DNA of 64,000 nt from Bdellovibrionaceae bacterium UBA1609 (GTDB taxonomy: Bacteria > Bdellovibrionota > Bdellovibrionia > Bdellovibrionales > UBA1609). The translations under genes were made by a program, and so were the position numbers. Positions 34,449 to 42,729 of the stretch are shown piece after piece. Numbering within the stretch: the first letter of the stretch is position 1; each line of letters opens with the position of its first letter. The notes below the pieces were generated by a model that had not been told where the DNA came from, searched no databases, and saw nothing but the letters and a program-made list of their open reading frames with translations. The stretch spans positions 523,070 to 587,069 of the forward strand of contig DCMZ01000003.1 in NCBI GenBank assembly GCA_002321895.1, written 5' to 3'.

Positions 34449-35956
34449 GCACCACTTATGAATATAAAGGTGATTACATCAATGGCGAATTTATTCGGCC
34501 CTCTAGGAAGGATGGAGAGTGGTCTAACGTTTCACCAGGAGATTTAAAAGACCGGGTTGTTTCGATTGATTGGGGTTACGAATCCATAGACTCTGCCGTA
34601 TTAAGTGCCTGCAGTGCCTTTGTGAAGTGGAGGCGTTTGAGTTTTGATCAGCGAAAAGAGTATCTATTTAAACTCAAAGAGGTCTACACCGAGCACAAAG
34701 AAGAATTAGCAGAAGCCATTTCTCGTGAAACGGGAAAGCCGCTTTGGGAGGCACGCACAGAAGCGGGAGGGATGATTGGAAAAATAGATATAACTTTAAA
34801 TCATTCCATGAAGCTGGTGGCTGAACAGCGTATCGAAAACGCGTTACCTAATGTGGATGGTGTTATTCATTATAAGCCGCGTGGTGTGATGGCTGTGATT
34901 GGCCCGTTTAACTTTCCAGGACACTTGCCCAATGGCCATATTATTCCCGCACTCGCCTTGGGTAACACCATTGTGTTTAAGCCGTCAGAAAAGACACCCT
35001 ATGTGGGTCAATTGATGGCCCAACTCTTTCACAAAGCTGGGTTTCCTAAAGGTGTTTTTAATTTACTACAAGGACAGGGTGAAACGGGTAAACGCTTGGT
35101 GGCTCACGAAAAAGTAGATGGTGTTTTGTTTACGGGATCATATGATGTTGGCCTTCGAATTAAACAAGAGACTATCCAGCATTATTGGAAGCTTCTCGCT
35201 TTAGAAATGGGTGGAAAGAATACGTGCATCGTTTGGGATGATGCGGATTTAGAGAAAGCGGTCTATGAGAATATTGCAGGTAGTTTTTTGACTTCGGGTC
35301 AGCGATGTTCCTGCACAAGTAAAATTGTTTTACATAAAAGTATTGCTGATAAATTCATTGAAAACTTTCATCAGACAGCTAAAAAACTAAAAATAGGACA
35401 CTGGAAACAAGATGATGTTTTTATGGGGCCCTTAATCAGCGAGGGGTCGGTAGACAACTATTTACGTTTTCAGGAAATAGCCAAACGCGAAGGCGCAGAA
35501 AATATAATGCGTGGTAAAGTTCTTGAGCTAAATCCTGGGGGGCATTATGTCACTCCAAGTATTCACCGGGTTGCTAAGAATGATCCTCAATCTATTTATC
35601 AAAAGAGTGAGATATTTGGGCCAAATGTTTGTATTTATACTGTGGATGATTTCGACGAGGCGATTGAGGTTGCCAACACTTCGGGCTTTGGTCTAGTCAC
35701 ATCGGTCTTTACTAAAGACCAGTCGCTGTACGAAAAGGCCTGGCTAGAAGCCCGGGTGGGATTGCTGAACTGGAATAGAACCACAAATGGAGCCTCTTCA
35801 AGAATGCCGTTCGGTGGTATGGGTAAGTCCGGAAATGACCGTCCATCAGCCCACTTTGCTGTTCAATATTGTTCGGTTCCAGTATCATCTTTAGAAGATC
35901 AAACAACATTTAATCCGGAATCTGTGTTTCCGGGAGTGGACTACGAGTTTAAGTAA
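34445..35956 (+). CDS. astD: Succinylglutamate-semialdehyde dehydrogenase
   Basis: 503-residue aldehyde dehydrogenase that oxidises N-succinylglutamate 5-semialdehyde with NAD+. Motifs are GPFNFPGHLPNGH (characteristic of AstD), the nucleotide loop GVLFTGSYDVG, the catalytic Glu in LEMGGKN, the catalytic Cys in TSGQRCSCTSK, and EIFGPNV near the C-terminus. The ATG has AAGGAG upstream and overlaps astA. The mltG start follows the stop directly. Confidence 0.92.
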   Translation: MSTTYEYKGDYINGEFIRPSRKDGEWSNVSPGDLKDRVVSIDWGYESIDSAVLSACSAFVKWRRLSFDQRKEYLFKLKEVYTEHKEELAEAISRETGKPLWEARTEAGGMIGKIDITLNHSMKLVAEQRIENALPNVDGVIHYKPRGVMAVIGPFNFPGHLPNGHIIPALALGNTIVFKPSEKTPYVGQLMAQLFHKAGFPKGVFNLLQGQGETGKRLVAHEKVDGVLFTGSYDVGLRIKQETIQHYWKLLALEMGGKNTCIVWDDADLEKAVYENIAGSFLTSGQRCSCTSKIVLHKSIADKFIENFHQTAKKLKIGHWKQDDVFMGPLISEGSVDNYLRFQEIAKREGAENIMRGKVLELNPGGHYVTPSIHRVAKNDPQSIYQKSEIFGPNVCIYTVDDFDEAIEVANTSGFGLVTSVFTKDQSLYEKAWLEARVGLLNWNRTTNGASSRMPFGGMGKSGNDRPSAHFAVQYCSVPVSSLEDQTTFNPESVFPGVDYEFK

Positions 35957-36994
35957 ATGAAGTATCTGATTCTAGTGATTTGCCTTGTGTTGGCTGCTGT
36001 TGTGGGAAAGGGAGTGTTCTTTGCTTTGAGCTCTCCCGGTCAACCTGAGAATAAATGGGTCTATATGGTTAAAGAAGGGGCTTCGTTTAATCAGGTAGCC
36101 TCCGAACTCTACAAAAAAAACCTTATCTCGAGTGAGCTTGAGTTTAAAATAATGGGTCGTATATCTGGATACACGACTAAAATTAGAACCGGTGAATATG
36201 CACTTCACGGCGGAATGAAGCCCATTGAGATTTTGCGAGTGATTAGCTCAGGTAAATCGGTGACCTATCCCATCACTTTTCCCGAGGGTTATAATATGTT
36301 TGAAATGGCCGAGCTAGCGGAGAAGAAGGGTATCGCTACGGCCAAGCAATTCTTAGCTTATTGTCACGACTCCCAGTTTATTAAGACTATTTTAGGCGAC
36401 AATGTGGAAACCTTAGAAGGCTATTTATTTCCTGAAACTTATCAGGTGACTCGGTCAGAAGGGGCACGCGGCCTTATTAAGCTGATGGTAAGGAGATTTT
36501 TGCAAGTCTATGGAGAAGTGGCTCATCTCGCCCCGACAAATGGGTTCACTCGACATCAGTGGGTGATTCTTGCCAGTATTATTGAAAAAGAGACTGGATA
36601 TGAAAAAGAGCGTGGGCTCATTTCTTCAGTGTTTCACAATCGCTTGAAAAAGAATATGCGATTGCAGACAGATCCGACAGTAATCTATGGCAAGATGATG
36701 CAAACAGGTGCGCCTGTGAAAAACATCACTAAAAAGGATTTGCGTACTAAAAATTCTTACAACACTTACACGTTTAGGGGATTGCCGAAAGGGCCCATCT
36801 CAAATCCGGGTCGAGCGGCATTGCTTTCTGCGTTTCAACCGGATGACACGGAGTTTTTGTATTTCGTGAGTCGAAATGATGGTACCAGTAAATTTTCGGA
36901 GACACTCAAAGAGCACAATTCAGCGGTTAGAAAATATCAGTTGAATCGTAATAATCGCGTGGGGAAAAGTTGGCGGGATTTAGATCAAGACTAG
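35957..36994 (+). CDS. mltG: Endolytic murein transglycosylase MltG
   Basis: 345-residue inner-membrane enzyme that cleaves nascent glycan strands and terminates peptidoglycan chains. It has an N-terminal membrane anchor (residues 3-25), a LysM-like region (about 33-100) and the YceG catalytic domain with IIEKETGYEKE (catalytic Glu), FHNRLKKNMRLQTDPTVIYG and a Tyr-Asn-Thr-Tyr element near 270. It starts at the base after the astD stop, so it is likely cotranscribed with the succinyl-amino-acid genes, an unusual pairing. Confidence 0.94.
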   Translation: MKYLILVICLVLAAVVGKGVFFALSSPGQPENKWVYMVKEGASFNQVASELYKKNLISSELEFKIMGRISGYTTKIRTGEYALHGGMKPIEILRVISSGKSVTYPITFPEGYNMFEMAELAEKKGIATAKQFLAYCHDSQFIKTILGDNVETLEGYLFPETYQVTRSEGARGLIKLMVRRFLQVYGEVAHLAPTNGFTRHQWVILASIIEKETGYEKERGLISSVFHNRLKKNMRLQTDPTVIYGKMMQTGAPVKNITKKDLRTKNSYNTYTFRGLPKGPISNPGRAALLSAFQPDDTEFLYFVSRNDGTSKFSETLKEHNSAVRKYQLNRNNRVGKSWRDLDQD

Positions 36995-37023
36995 ATTCAG
37001 AGTCGGCCTCTTTTGAATTTTTT
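36995..37023 (+). terminator. Weak terminator candidate after mltG
   Basis: ATTCAGAG pairs with CTC...TGAAT with a TTT bulge, and six T follow. It is located directly after the mltG stop and before the Ada-like gene. The bulged stem makes it weaker than the other terminators in the window. Confidence 0.4.
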
Positions 37024-37064
37024 CGTTAGCTCTATATAAAAATCATTAAAAAGCAAGAATCGGG

Positions 37065-37078
37065 TCGTTTATTAACGA
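37065..37078 (+). promoter_or_regulatory. Short inverted repeat in the Ada-like gene promoter region
   Basis: TCGTT-TATT-AACGA forms a 5-bp inverted repeat upstream of a TATATT -10-like box (37089-37094), which lies only a few bases before the ATG at 37100. It could be an operator for the encoded AraC-type activator, with a nearly leaderless transcript. Based on spacing only. Confidence 0.3.
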
Positions 37079-37099
37079 GGTCGTGTCTATATTGGATCC

Positions 37100-37951
37100 A
37101 TGGGAAATCAGCCGCATATCAATTATCTCAGGATAGAAAAGGCGATTGAGTACATCATCGAGAACTATAAAGCTCAGCCGTCTCTACAAGACATATCTCA
37201 ATCGGTGGAACTTAGTCCCGCTCACTTTCAACGCCTCTTTCAGTCTTGGGCTGGAGTCAGTCCAAAGCAATTTGTACGTTATTTGAGTTCAAGCTTTGCC
37301 AAGTCAAAACTCGCCGAACAAAACTCGCTTTTGGATACGGCTTTGAGTACGGGTCTTTCTGGAAGCAGCCGTTTACATGATATGTTTATTACTATAGAGG
37401 GAATGACGCCTGGAGAGTACAAAAGCGGAGGGGAGTCTCTAAAGATTAACTATGAATATTCGGGCTCACCGTTTGGCAAAATAATTGTAGCTTCCACGGG
37501 AAAAGGTATTTGTCATATCGCATTTAATGAAGATGAGAAGGCGGCATTGGCTGAGCTAACAGCAATGTTTCCGAAGGCGAAATTTTCTCAGCAGAGAGAC
37601 CACTTACAAGATAGTGCGATGGCCATTTTCAAAAAGGATTGGAATCAGCTAGATCAAATAAAACTGCACCTTTACGGTACGCCCTTTCAGATAAAAATTT
37701 GGGAAAGCTTGCTAAAAATCCCAGAGAGCGCTTTGGTCACTTATAAGGATGTAGCTACAGTGATCGGTTCGTCCAGCTCATCGCGCGCCGTTGGAACAGC
37801 TATTGGAAAAAATCCCATCGCTTACTTGATTCCTTGTCATAGAGTGATTCAAACTAGCGGTCAATTGGGCGGTTATCGTTGGGGGTTGAGTCGGAAGTCT
37901 GCCATTATTGGATGGGAAGCGGCTAAGAAGGAGGGCTTAGATGGGTCTTAA
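37100..37951 (+). CDS. ada: AraC-HTH/O6-alkylguanine-DNA alkyltransferase fusion (Ada-like, no N-terminal AdaA domain)
   Basis: 283 residues. An AraC-type double HTH covers about 1-108, and a methylguanine methyltransferase domain about 117-275, with the active site PCHRVIQTSG (Cys246). The C-terminal acceptor cysteine and the DNA-binding arginine finger (SSSRAVGTA) are intact, so direct repair of O6-methylguanine is expected. The zinc-binding N-Ada domain that senses methylphosphotriesters in E. coli Ada is missing, so induction, if any, must use another signal. It overlaps alkB by 11 bp. Confidence 0.92.
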   Translation: MGNQPHINYLRIEKAIEYIIENYKAQPSLQDISQSVELSPAHFQRLFQSWAGVSPKQFVRYLSSSFAKSKLAEQNSLLDTALSTGLSGSSRLHDMFITIEGMTPGEYKSGGESLKINYEYSGSPFGKIIVASTGKGICHIAFNEDEKAALAELTAMFPKAKFSQQRDHLQDSAMAIFKKDWNQLDQIKLHLYGTPFQIKIWESLLKIPESALVTYKDVATVIGSSSSSRAVGTAIGKNPIAYLIPCHRVIQTSGQLGGYRWGLSRKSAIIGWEAAKKEGLDGS

Positions 37952-38540
37952 AAACCTACTGCCCTATGACGGTGAAGTGTTTTATTGGGGGCCGATCTTC
38001 GAGCCTTCACAATCTTATCAATTCTTTGAAGACCTACTGAACAAAATCGCGTGGAAGAATGATGAAGCTCGAATGTTTGGAAGGACCATGGTGACTAAAA
38101 GAAAGGTCGCCTGGTATGCGGAAAAGCCGTTCACATACACTTACTCCAAAGTGACTAAACAGGCCTTGCCTTGGATTCCTATTTTAGAGAAGTTAAATTC
38201 AAAAGTGAAAAGTGTCTGTGGGGATCATTTTAACTCTTGTCTCTTGAACCTTTATCACAGCGGTGTAGAAGGTATGGCTTGGCACAGTGATGGGGAGAAG
38301 GATCTTGTTAAGCATGGAGTGATCGCTTCGGTGAGTTTTGGAGCAGAAAGAAAGTTTTCCTTTAAGCATAAAAAATCTAAGGAATCAGTGTCTTTAACCC
38401 TTGAGGCGGGTTCACTTTTGATTATGAAGGGGGAGACACAGGACCATTGGTTACATCGTCTTCCGCCCACAAAAAAGGTATCGGAGCCTAGAATCAATCT
38501 GACTTTCAGGCAAATTCAAGACAGCACAAACAAAGATTAA
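37941..38540 (+). CDS. alkB: AlkB-type 2-oxoglutarate/Fe(II)-dependent DNA dioxygenase
   Basis: 199-residue oxidative demethylase for 1-methyladenine/3-methylcytosine. The Fe(II) triad is visible as WHSD (His115, Asp117) and His172 in LHRLPP, and the 2-oxoglutarate arginines in PRINLTFR (Arg184, Arg190). Size and the HRLPPTKK region resemble AlkB homologues of the ALKBH2/3 type more than E. coli AlkB. It overlaps the Ada-like gene, forming a compact alkylation-damage operon. It is convergent with the next gene with only 1 bp between stops. Confidence 0.92.
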   Translation: MGLKNLLPYDGEVFYWGPIFEPSQSYQFFEDLLNKIAWKNDEARMFGRTMVTKRKVAWYAEKPFTYTYSKVTKQALPWIPILEKLNSKVKSVCGDHFNSCLLNLYHSGVEGMAWHSDGEKDLVKHGVIASVSFGAERKFSFKHKKSKESVSLTLEAGSLLIMKGETQDHWLHRLPPTKKVSEPRINLTFRQIQDSTNKD

Positions 38541-38541
38541 A

Positions 38542-39414
38542 TTACTTTCTAAGTTTACGCCGTTCTTCTTTTTCTTTTTCCAGTTCTTCTAGCTCTTCAG
38601 GGGTCATTTTCCTTAATATAACTCGAGATTGAGCCGTGTAATTTCCCACGTTAATTTCGGCATGATATTCGTACAGGGTGATATCGTTCGCCCCTTCAAT
38701 GGCATAAAGAGCCGCGTTGTAATCGGAACCGTTAGCATCACCACTTTTGAAATAGTCGGAAGGTTTGGAGTCCAGCTCAGAACTTTCGATCATGTCGGCG
38801 TGAAAATAGCCACGAGGATCACCCTCTTCGGCATGACCATCTGTGATGAGGTAAGTACCGCTGTCTATAAAAAACTTTGGAGTCTCGTCATCTTTGGTAA
38901 CAACCACTTCTCTTAAGGCTTTCATTTCAAAGCTAAATTGTTGGTCTGGATTTTGTCTTTTGTTGAATCCACGTAAGCAGTAAATTTCAACTACTGTTTC
39001 GTCATCAGAAACCAGTCGGCTATCATCTCGTAGCGTCGCCTCTCTTTCGAGTGCGGCCACCTTAAAACCCGTGCCGGGTTTGTACCGGCCATCTTCATAG
39101 TTATAATCGCTTTGACCTTCGAGATGTTGTTGTAAAATAACAAAAGTAGAAATGGCTTTATAGGTTCCCGGTTCTAAATCCGAAAAGTCGATATCGTGAA
39201 AACCAACAATCTTTTTTTGCTTCACCTTAGCCGCAACTTCTCTTTCTTCGATGGGTAGGTTGGGTTTACTTTCGTCAACTTCATAAAGACCCGCATCCAC
39301 TGGATCAAAATCTTTTGCACATCGTTTTCCGGTTGGGCCTTGCTTGCCACCACTTGAACAACTGACAACAAATCCAACAATGATAAAAACAGCGAACCGA
39401 ATCACATGACTCAT
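38542..39414 (-). CDS. Lipoprotein of unknown function
   Basis: About 290 residues. The ATG at 39414 is preferred because GGAGGG lies 6 nt upstream. It opens a signal peptide ending VVSC-SSGG, a probable lipobox with Cys about 19. The rest is acidic and beta-rich, with a repeated theme of short segments around Gly-Thr-Tyr (LEPGTYKAIS, DSGTYLITDG), and a highly charged C-terminal coiled coil (MTPEELEELEKEKEERR). No known domain recognised. Confidence 0.8.
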   Translation of the reverse strand: MSHVIRFAVFIIVGFVVSCSSGGKQGPTGKRCAKDFDPVDAGLYEVDESKPNLPIEEREVAAKVKQKKIVGFHDIDFSDLEPGTYKAISTFVILQQHLEGQSDYNYEDGRYKPGTGFKVAALEREATLRDDSRLVSDDETVVEIYCLRGFNKRQNPDQQFSFEMKALREVVVTKDDETPKFFIDSGTYLITDGHAEEGDPRGYFHADMIESSELDSKPSDYFKSGDANGSDYNAALYAIEGANDITLYEYHAEINVGNYTAQSRVILRKMTPEELEELEKEKEERRKLRK

Positions 39415-39521
39415 AACCATCCCTCCAGGAGGTGTAAAATAAGGGATAGTTGTATCATACGCCGCACTGCGCGTCAAAATGGCTTTTTATGTCTATAAGT
39501 TATTGGAATGATTAGAAAATT

Positions 39522-39570
39522 GGGCTCGTCGGTAGGGTTAGGCAAAGGGTAAAGTGGAACCAACGAGCCC
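39522..39570 (-). terminator. 12-bp stem-loop after the FG-GAP-like gene
   Basis: On the minus strand, GGGCTCGTTGGT (39570-39559) pairs with ACCGACGAGCCC (39533-39522), with one G-U wobble and a 25-nt loop, followed by AATTTTC. The strong stem lies 14 bp after the stop at 39584. The weak T-run makes it a moderate terminator candidate. Confidence 0.55.
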
Positions 39571-39583
39571 TGGGTACATGAAT

Positions 39584-40078
39584 TTAAAATCGACTGGAGA
39601 CTTTTTCGAATTTTCCGGTCGAAGGGTTGAACGAGTATACGTTCATGTGAGCCACAAGATTATTGTCAAAACTAGGAGCAATGATGTCAGGTATGTTGTC
39701 GCCATCGACATCATCCACAGCTAAATTCGTGGCCTGTCCTCGGAATACAATAAACCCATCCTTTTCATCAGGAAGGTGAATGCGATCCACTAGAGGACTG
39801 ATGTTGCTATTGGTGTTGTCGTAGACTTCTATGTAAAGACCTTTGTTGGTTTTAATTTTTACGACTTTAAATGATTTTCCGTCTGAGAAGTCAGCCACAG
39901 CTGTCGAGACCACTGTGCGGAATTGTTGTTTAAATGAGTGTCTGACGTAGTTTCTTAATTTTGGATGTAGTGCGCTCAGCATAGAAAACGCAAACAACAC
40001 AACGATAAAAACTCGGAACGTTTGTATTAAGTATTTTTGCCACAAGGGATTCTCGGGACGCATCTTTTTATTTTTCAT
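39584..40078 (-). CDS. Membrane-anchored protein with an FG-GAP/VCBS-like repeat
   Basis: 164 residues: a basic N-terminus, one membrane helix (about 19-38), then a periplasmic domain. The sequence AVDDVDGDNIPDIIAPSFDNN near 120-140 is a calcium-binding DxDxDxxxD loop of the integrin-alpha/VCBS type, probably a single blade. AGAGG lies before the ATG. It is divergent from the nitroreductase across a 266-bp region. Possibly an adhesion or assembly factor; function unknown. Confidence 0.78.
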   Translation of the reverse strand: MKNKKMRPENPLWQKYLIQTFRVFIVVLFAFSMLSALHPKLRNYVRHSFKQQFRTVVSTAVADFSDGKSFKVVKIKTNKGLYIEVYDNTNSNISPLVDRIHLPDEKDGFIVFRGQATNLAVDDVDGDNIPDIIAPSFDNNLVAHMNVYSFNPSTGKFEKVSSRF

Positions 40079-40344
40079 TTCTTACCTCTGCCTTTGGACA
40101 TAAAGAGTTCAATATCAATGCCAGGCCACCTTATTAAATACCTAGTTATTACAGTAACTTAGCGAGTTCTTTTGGTGTTCATTTTTTTGACAGCTGTAGA
40201 TCTAATAGGGAGCTCATATTGAAAAATATAAGGATAGGGGTTAAACCCTTGGTATTACCCTAGTTTTACAGAATATTGTGTTTAGAGCTGGTTTGGCGAT
40301 CGGTAAAAAGTTAGACGGTCTTTTGCGTGAAGGAGATAGAGTTT

Positions 40345-40962
40345 ATGTCTCATATTGATACAGAGGAATGGAAGGCACAGTTTTATGAATTGTTGGAAAA
40401 TAGAAAGTCCATTCGGAAATTTAAAAAAGATCCAGTTCCTAAAGAGCTTGTAGAAAAACTTTTAGCTGCGGCCATGCAAGCTCCCTCGGGAAAGAATCGT
40501 CAAAACTGGCGGTTTGTGATCGCTACGGGTGAGAAGCGCGATGAGTATTTGCAGTATTCGCAACAATCTTGGTTAGGCATTAAGGATATTTTAAAGGAAC
40601 GGTTAAAGCCCAGTTTGTATGAGTTTACCGAGCGTTTTTTTTACACCTTGGGCGACGCACCTGTGGTGGTGTTTTGTTATTCAGTGAATGATGAGAGTGA
40701 GCGCTATCATACCAGCGTGGGTAGTGTGTATATGGCTGTGGAGAACTTGAACTTAGCTTGCGTCGCCGAGGGACTAGGCTGTTGTACAATGGGTGCCCCC
40801 TTAGAAATCAAAGACCAGGTGAATGAGTTTACTGGAGTCACAGAATGGCCAGAGTACAAGGCGGGAGAGTTGGAACTGCTTTGTGCCGTTGTACTAGGTT
40901 GGCCCGATCATGAACCACCCAAAGCCCGCCGACAAACCGACGGCCGCATCACTTGGCTTTAA
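40345..40962 (+). CDS. Nitroreductase-family flavoprotein
   Basis: 205-residue FMN-dependent oxidoreductase. NRKSIRKFKKDPVP and AAMQAPSGKNRQNWRFV form the FMN-binding N-terminus; VAEGLGCCTMGAP is the second FMN contact region. The ATG at 40345 sits 8 nt after AAGGAGA; an in-frame GTG at 40327 overlaps that ribosome-binding site and is less likely. Natural substrate unknown. Its 3' end abuts a 131-bp inverted-repeat element. Confidence 0.9.
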   Translation: MSHIDTEEWKAQFYELLENRKSIRKFKKDPVPKELVEKLLAAAMQAPSGKNRQNWRFVIATGEKRDEYLQYSQQSWLGIKDILKERLKPSLYEFTERFFYTLGDAPVVVFCYSVNDESERYHTSVGSVYMAVENLNLACVAEGLGCCTMGAPLEIKDQVNEFTGVTEWPEYKAGELELLCAVVLGWPDHEPPKARRQTDGRITWL

Positions 40963-40965
40963 AGG

Positions 40966-41096
40966 AGCAAATTTCAATAATGCTATACCCTTCCGAGCAC
41001 GAGTTCGGATGGGTGCTGTGCTCGCAATAGCGAGCGCTGCTGCCCAACGCATGTCTGAGAGCGCAGGATGTGGTAATAGTATTATTGAAATTTACT
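40966..41096. repeat. 131-bp intergenic element bounded by 21-bp inverted repeats
   Basis: The ends AGCAAATTTCAATAATGCTAT (40966-40986, arm of 21) and the matching sequence at 41076-41096 are complementary at 19 of 21 positions. The GC-richer interior folds further: GCTCGC-AATA-GCGAGC is a perfect hairpin, CGAGCAC and GTGCTCG can pair alternatively, and GGG...CCC extends the central stem. The element fills the space between convergent nitroreductase and pgeF and touches the pgeF stop. It could be a MITE-like insertion, a bidirectional terminator or a structured RNA. Confidence 0.7.
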
Positions 41097-41754
41097 ACTT
41101 GAAAGCCATAAAGCTAATGTTGCGGGCGACTTTTTTGTCTCGGCGATAGGAGTTGTAGGCTTCATCCGTCAGCGTGTTATGAGCGAGCATGATGAAGTCA
41201 TCATCGTCTTCTATTTGTAGTTGGTCTTGAATGATGGCACTGAGATCAATGTAGGATTTCTCTGGATCGGGATGTCTGTACCGTGCCTCCACCATTCCTT
41301 GGTAATCTTTTTCTAACCTTTCGGCCACATCATTCCCCACTTCAAAGTGCGTGTATAAAATGTGTGGCCCAATAAAGGCCTGTTGAATCGGGCTAGGATC
41401 ATGTTCTCTGGCAACAACAGCAAGCTTTTGTTCGACCCCTCGCCACCCACAGTGGAGAGCATAAATAAAGTTTTCTCTCACGAGCATTACGGGCACGCAG
41501 TCTGCGGTGTTGATACACAGAGCGACTCCGGAAGTGTCTGTGAAATGGCCGTCGGCCTCTAGAGATTCGGGTTTAGAGGATACGAGTGCATGCCCATGCA
41601 CCTGTTTAAGAAACCTAAATGTTAAAGAGGGATACAGCTCTTTAAGACGCTCTTCGCTCCCTTCGGCATTGCCAAAGAACACGATAAAATCATCGGTCTC
41701 CACTTTATGGCCAACAAGAGTGTCTTCTTTCCAATAAACAGGCTTAAATTCCAT
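41095..41754 (-). CDS. pgeF: PgeF/YfiH-type purine nucleoside phosphorylase (laccase-domain protein)
   Basis: 219-residue multicopper-oxidase-like fold with the family's zinc-site motifs: QVHG, NTADCVPVML, ALHCGWRG and the tail NSYRRDKKVARNISF. Members of this family have been reported as purine nucleoside phosphorylases/adenosine deaminases and in peptidoglycan-precursor editing. It is the last gene of the tsaB-MinD-J-like-rluD-pgeF run, 9 bp downstream of rluD, a very common neighbour. Confidence 0.92.
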   Translation of the reverse strand: MEFKPVYWKEDTLVGHKVETDDFIVFFGNAEGSEERLKELYPSLTFRFLKQVHGHALVSSKPESLEADGHFTDTSGVALCINTADCVPVMLVRENFIYALHCGWRGVEQKLAVVAREHDPSPIQQAFIGPHILYTHFEVGNDVAERLEKDYQGMVEARYRHPDPEKSYIDLSAIIQDQLQIEDDDDFIMLAHNTLTDEAYNSYRRDKKVARNISFMAFK

Positions 41755-41763
41755 AATAGATAC

Positions 41764-42729
41764 CTAGAGGATGCCGCTCCAGAGGAAGAAGAGTTCGGAC
41801 GGCCATTCTTTGTTAAAGTCGAGGCGCTCGGAGTTGGGTAATTCAAAGCCCAGCTCGGCGGCGTGCAAAGCGACGCGTTTCATGGCTTGAATGTCTTTTC
41901 TTAATTTTACAGAGTCTAAACTGTTCGCTCGGGATGAATTTCCATAGACTTGATCCCCAACAATGGCATGGCCTAGATCAGAGCAATGAATCCGGATCTG
42001 ATGAGTACGTCCTGTTTCCAACTGGCACTTAATGACACTTAAACCACTCGGCAGTTTGTTAATCACTTCTATATGCGTGATGGCTTTCTTGCCCTTGGGC
42101 TCTGCCCCTTCATGGTATTTTTCTGATACGTATTTCTTACGGTCTTTTGGATGACGGATAAAATGGCTCTCCACCGTTTTTTCACTGAAGGTCGGATGGC
42201 CATAGACCACGGCGTAGTAAACCCGATGTGTGGTTCGCTCCTTAAATTGCTTGGCAATGTATTCATGAGTGGCGTTATTTTTAGCGATCACCAATACACC
42301 ACTTGTGTCTTTATCCAGCCTGTGCACAATGCCGGGACGCTTTTCACCGGTACCCATAGAAAGATCTTTACAGTGATGAATGAGAGCGTTTACCAGGGTG
42401 TCTTGCTCATGTCCTGGAGCGGGATGCATAACCAGGCCGGCCGGTTTGTTTACAACAATCACATCTTCATTCTCAAACAAAATATCCAGTTCTATTTCAA
42501 AAGGTTTTAAACCCACGTCTTTGGTTTCCAAATCACCTGGAGCCGGGATCTGAAACACATCGCCCACTTCACAGCGATGGGAAGGCTTAACGGGCTTGTC
42601 AGCCGACAGGATCTTTTTCTCTTTAATCAACTTAGACACTCGAGATCTAGATCCCAGGTGGGTGTGTTCACTGAGCACCACATCCAAACGGAGGCCGCTA
42701 TGAAGCTCGGTAATGGTAAAATCCATCAT
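41764..42729 (-). CDS. rluD: 23S rRNA pseudouridine synthase RluD
   Basis: 321 residues: an N-terminal S4 RNA-binding domain (about 10-75), then the RluA-family catalytic domain with GIVHRLDKDTSGVLVIAKN (catalytic Asp). It makes pseudouridines in helix 69 of 23S rRNA, the same helix methylated by RlmH encoded at 16.1 kb. Its ATG overlaps the upstream stop (ATGA). A different RluA-family target is possible, but the S4 domain and pgeF linkage favour RluD. Confidence 0.93.
   Translation of the reverse strand: MMDFTITELHSGLRLDVVLSEHTHLGSRSRVSKLIKEKKILSADKPVKPSHRCEVGDVFQIPAPGDLETKDVGLKPFEIELDILFENEDVIVVNKPAGLVMHPAPGHEQDTLVNALIHHCKDLSMGTGEKRPGIVHRLDKDTSGVLVIAKNNATHEYIAKQFKERTTHRVYYAVVYGHPTFSEKTVESHFIRHPKDRKKYVSEKYHEGAEPKGKKAITHIEVINKLPSGLSVIKCQLETGRTHQIRIHCSDLGHAIVGDQVYGNSSRANSLDSVKLRKDIQAMKRVALHAAELGFELPNSERLDFNKEWPSELFFLWSGIL

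Noticed and set aside
37017..37099. A sigma-70 promoter with a consensus -35 upstream of the Ada-like gene
   Set aside because: A TATATT box is present, but no convincing -35 sits at 16-18 nt, so no complete promoter was called.
40910..41149. 79-codon frame after the nitroreductase
   Set aside because: It runs through the inverted-repeat element, overlaps nitroreductase and pgeF, and has no ribosome-binding site or family sign.
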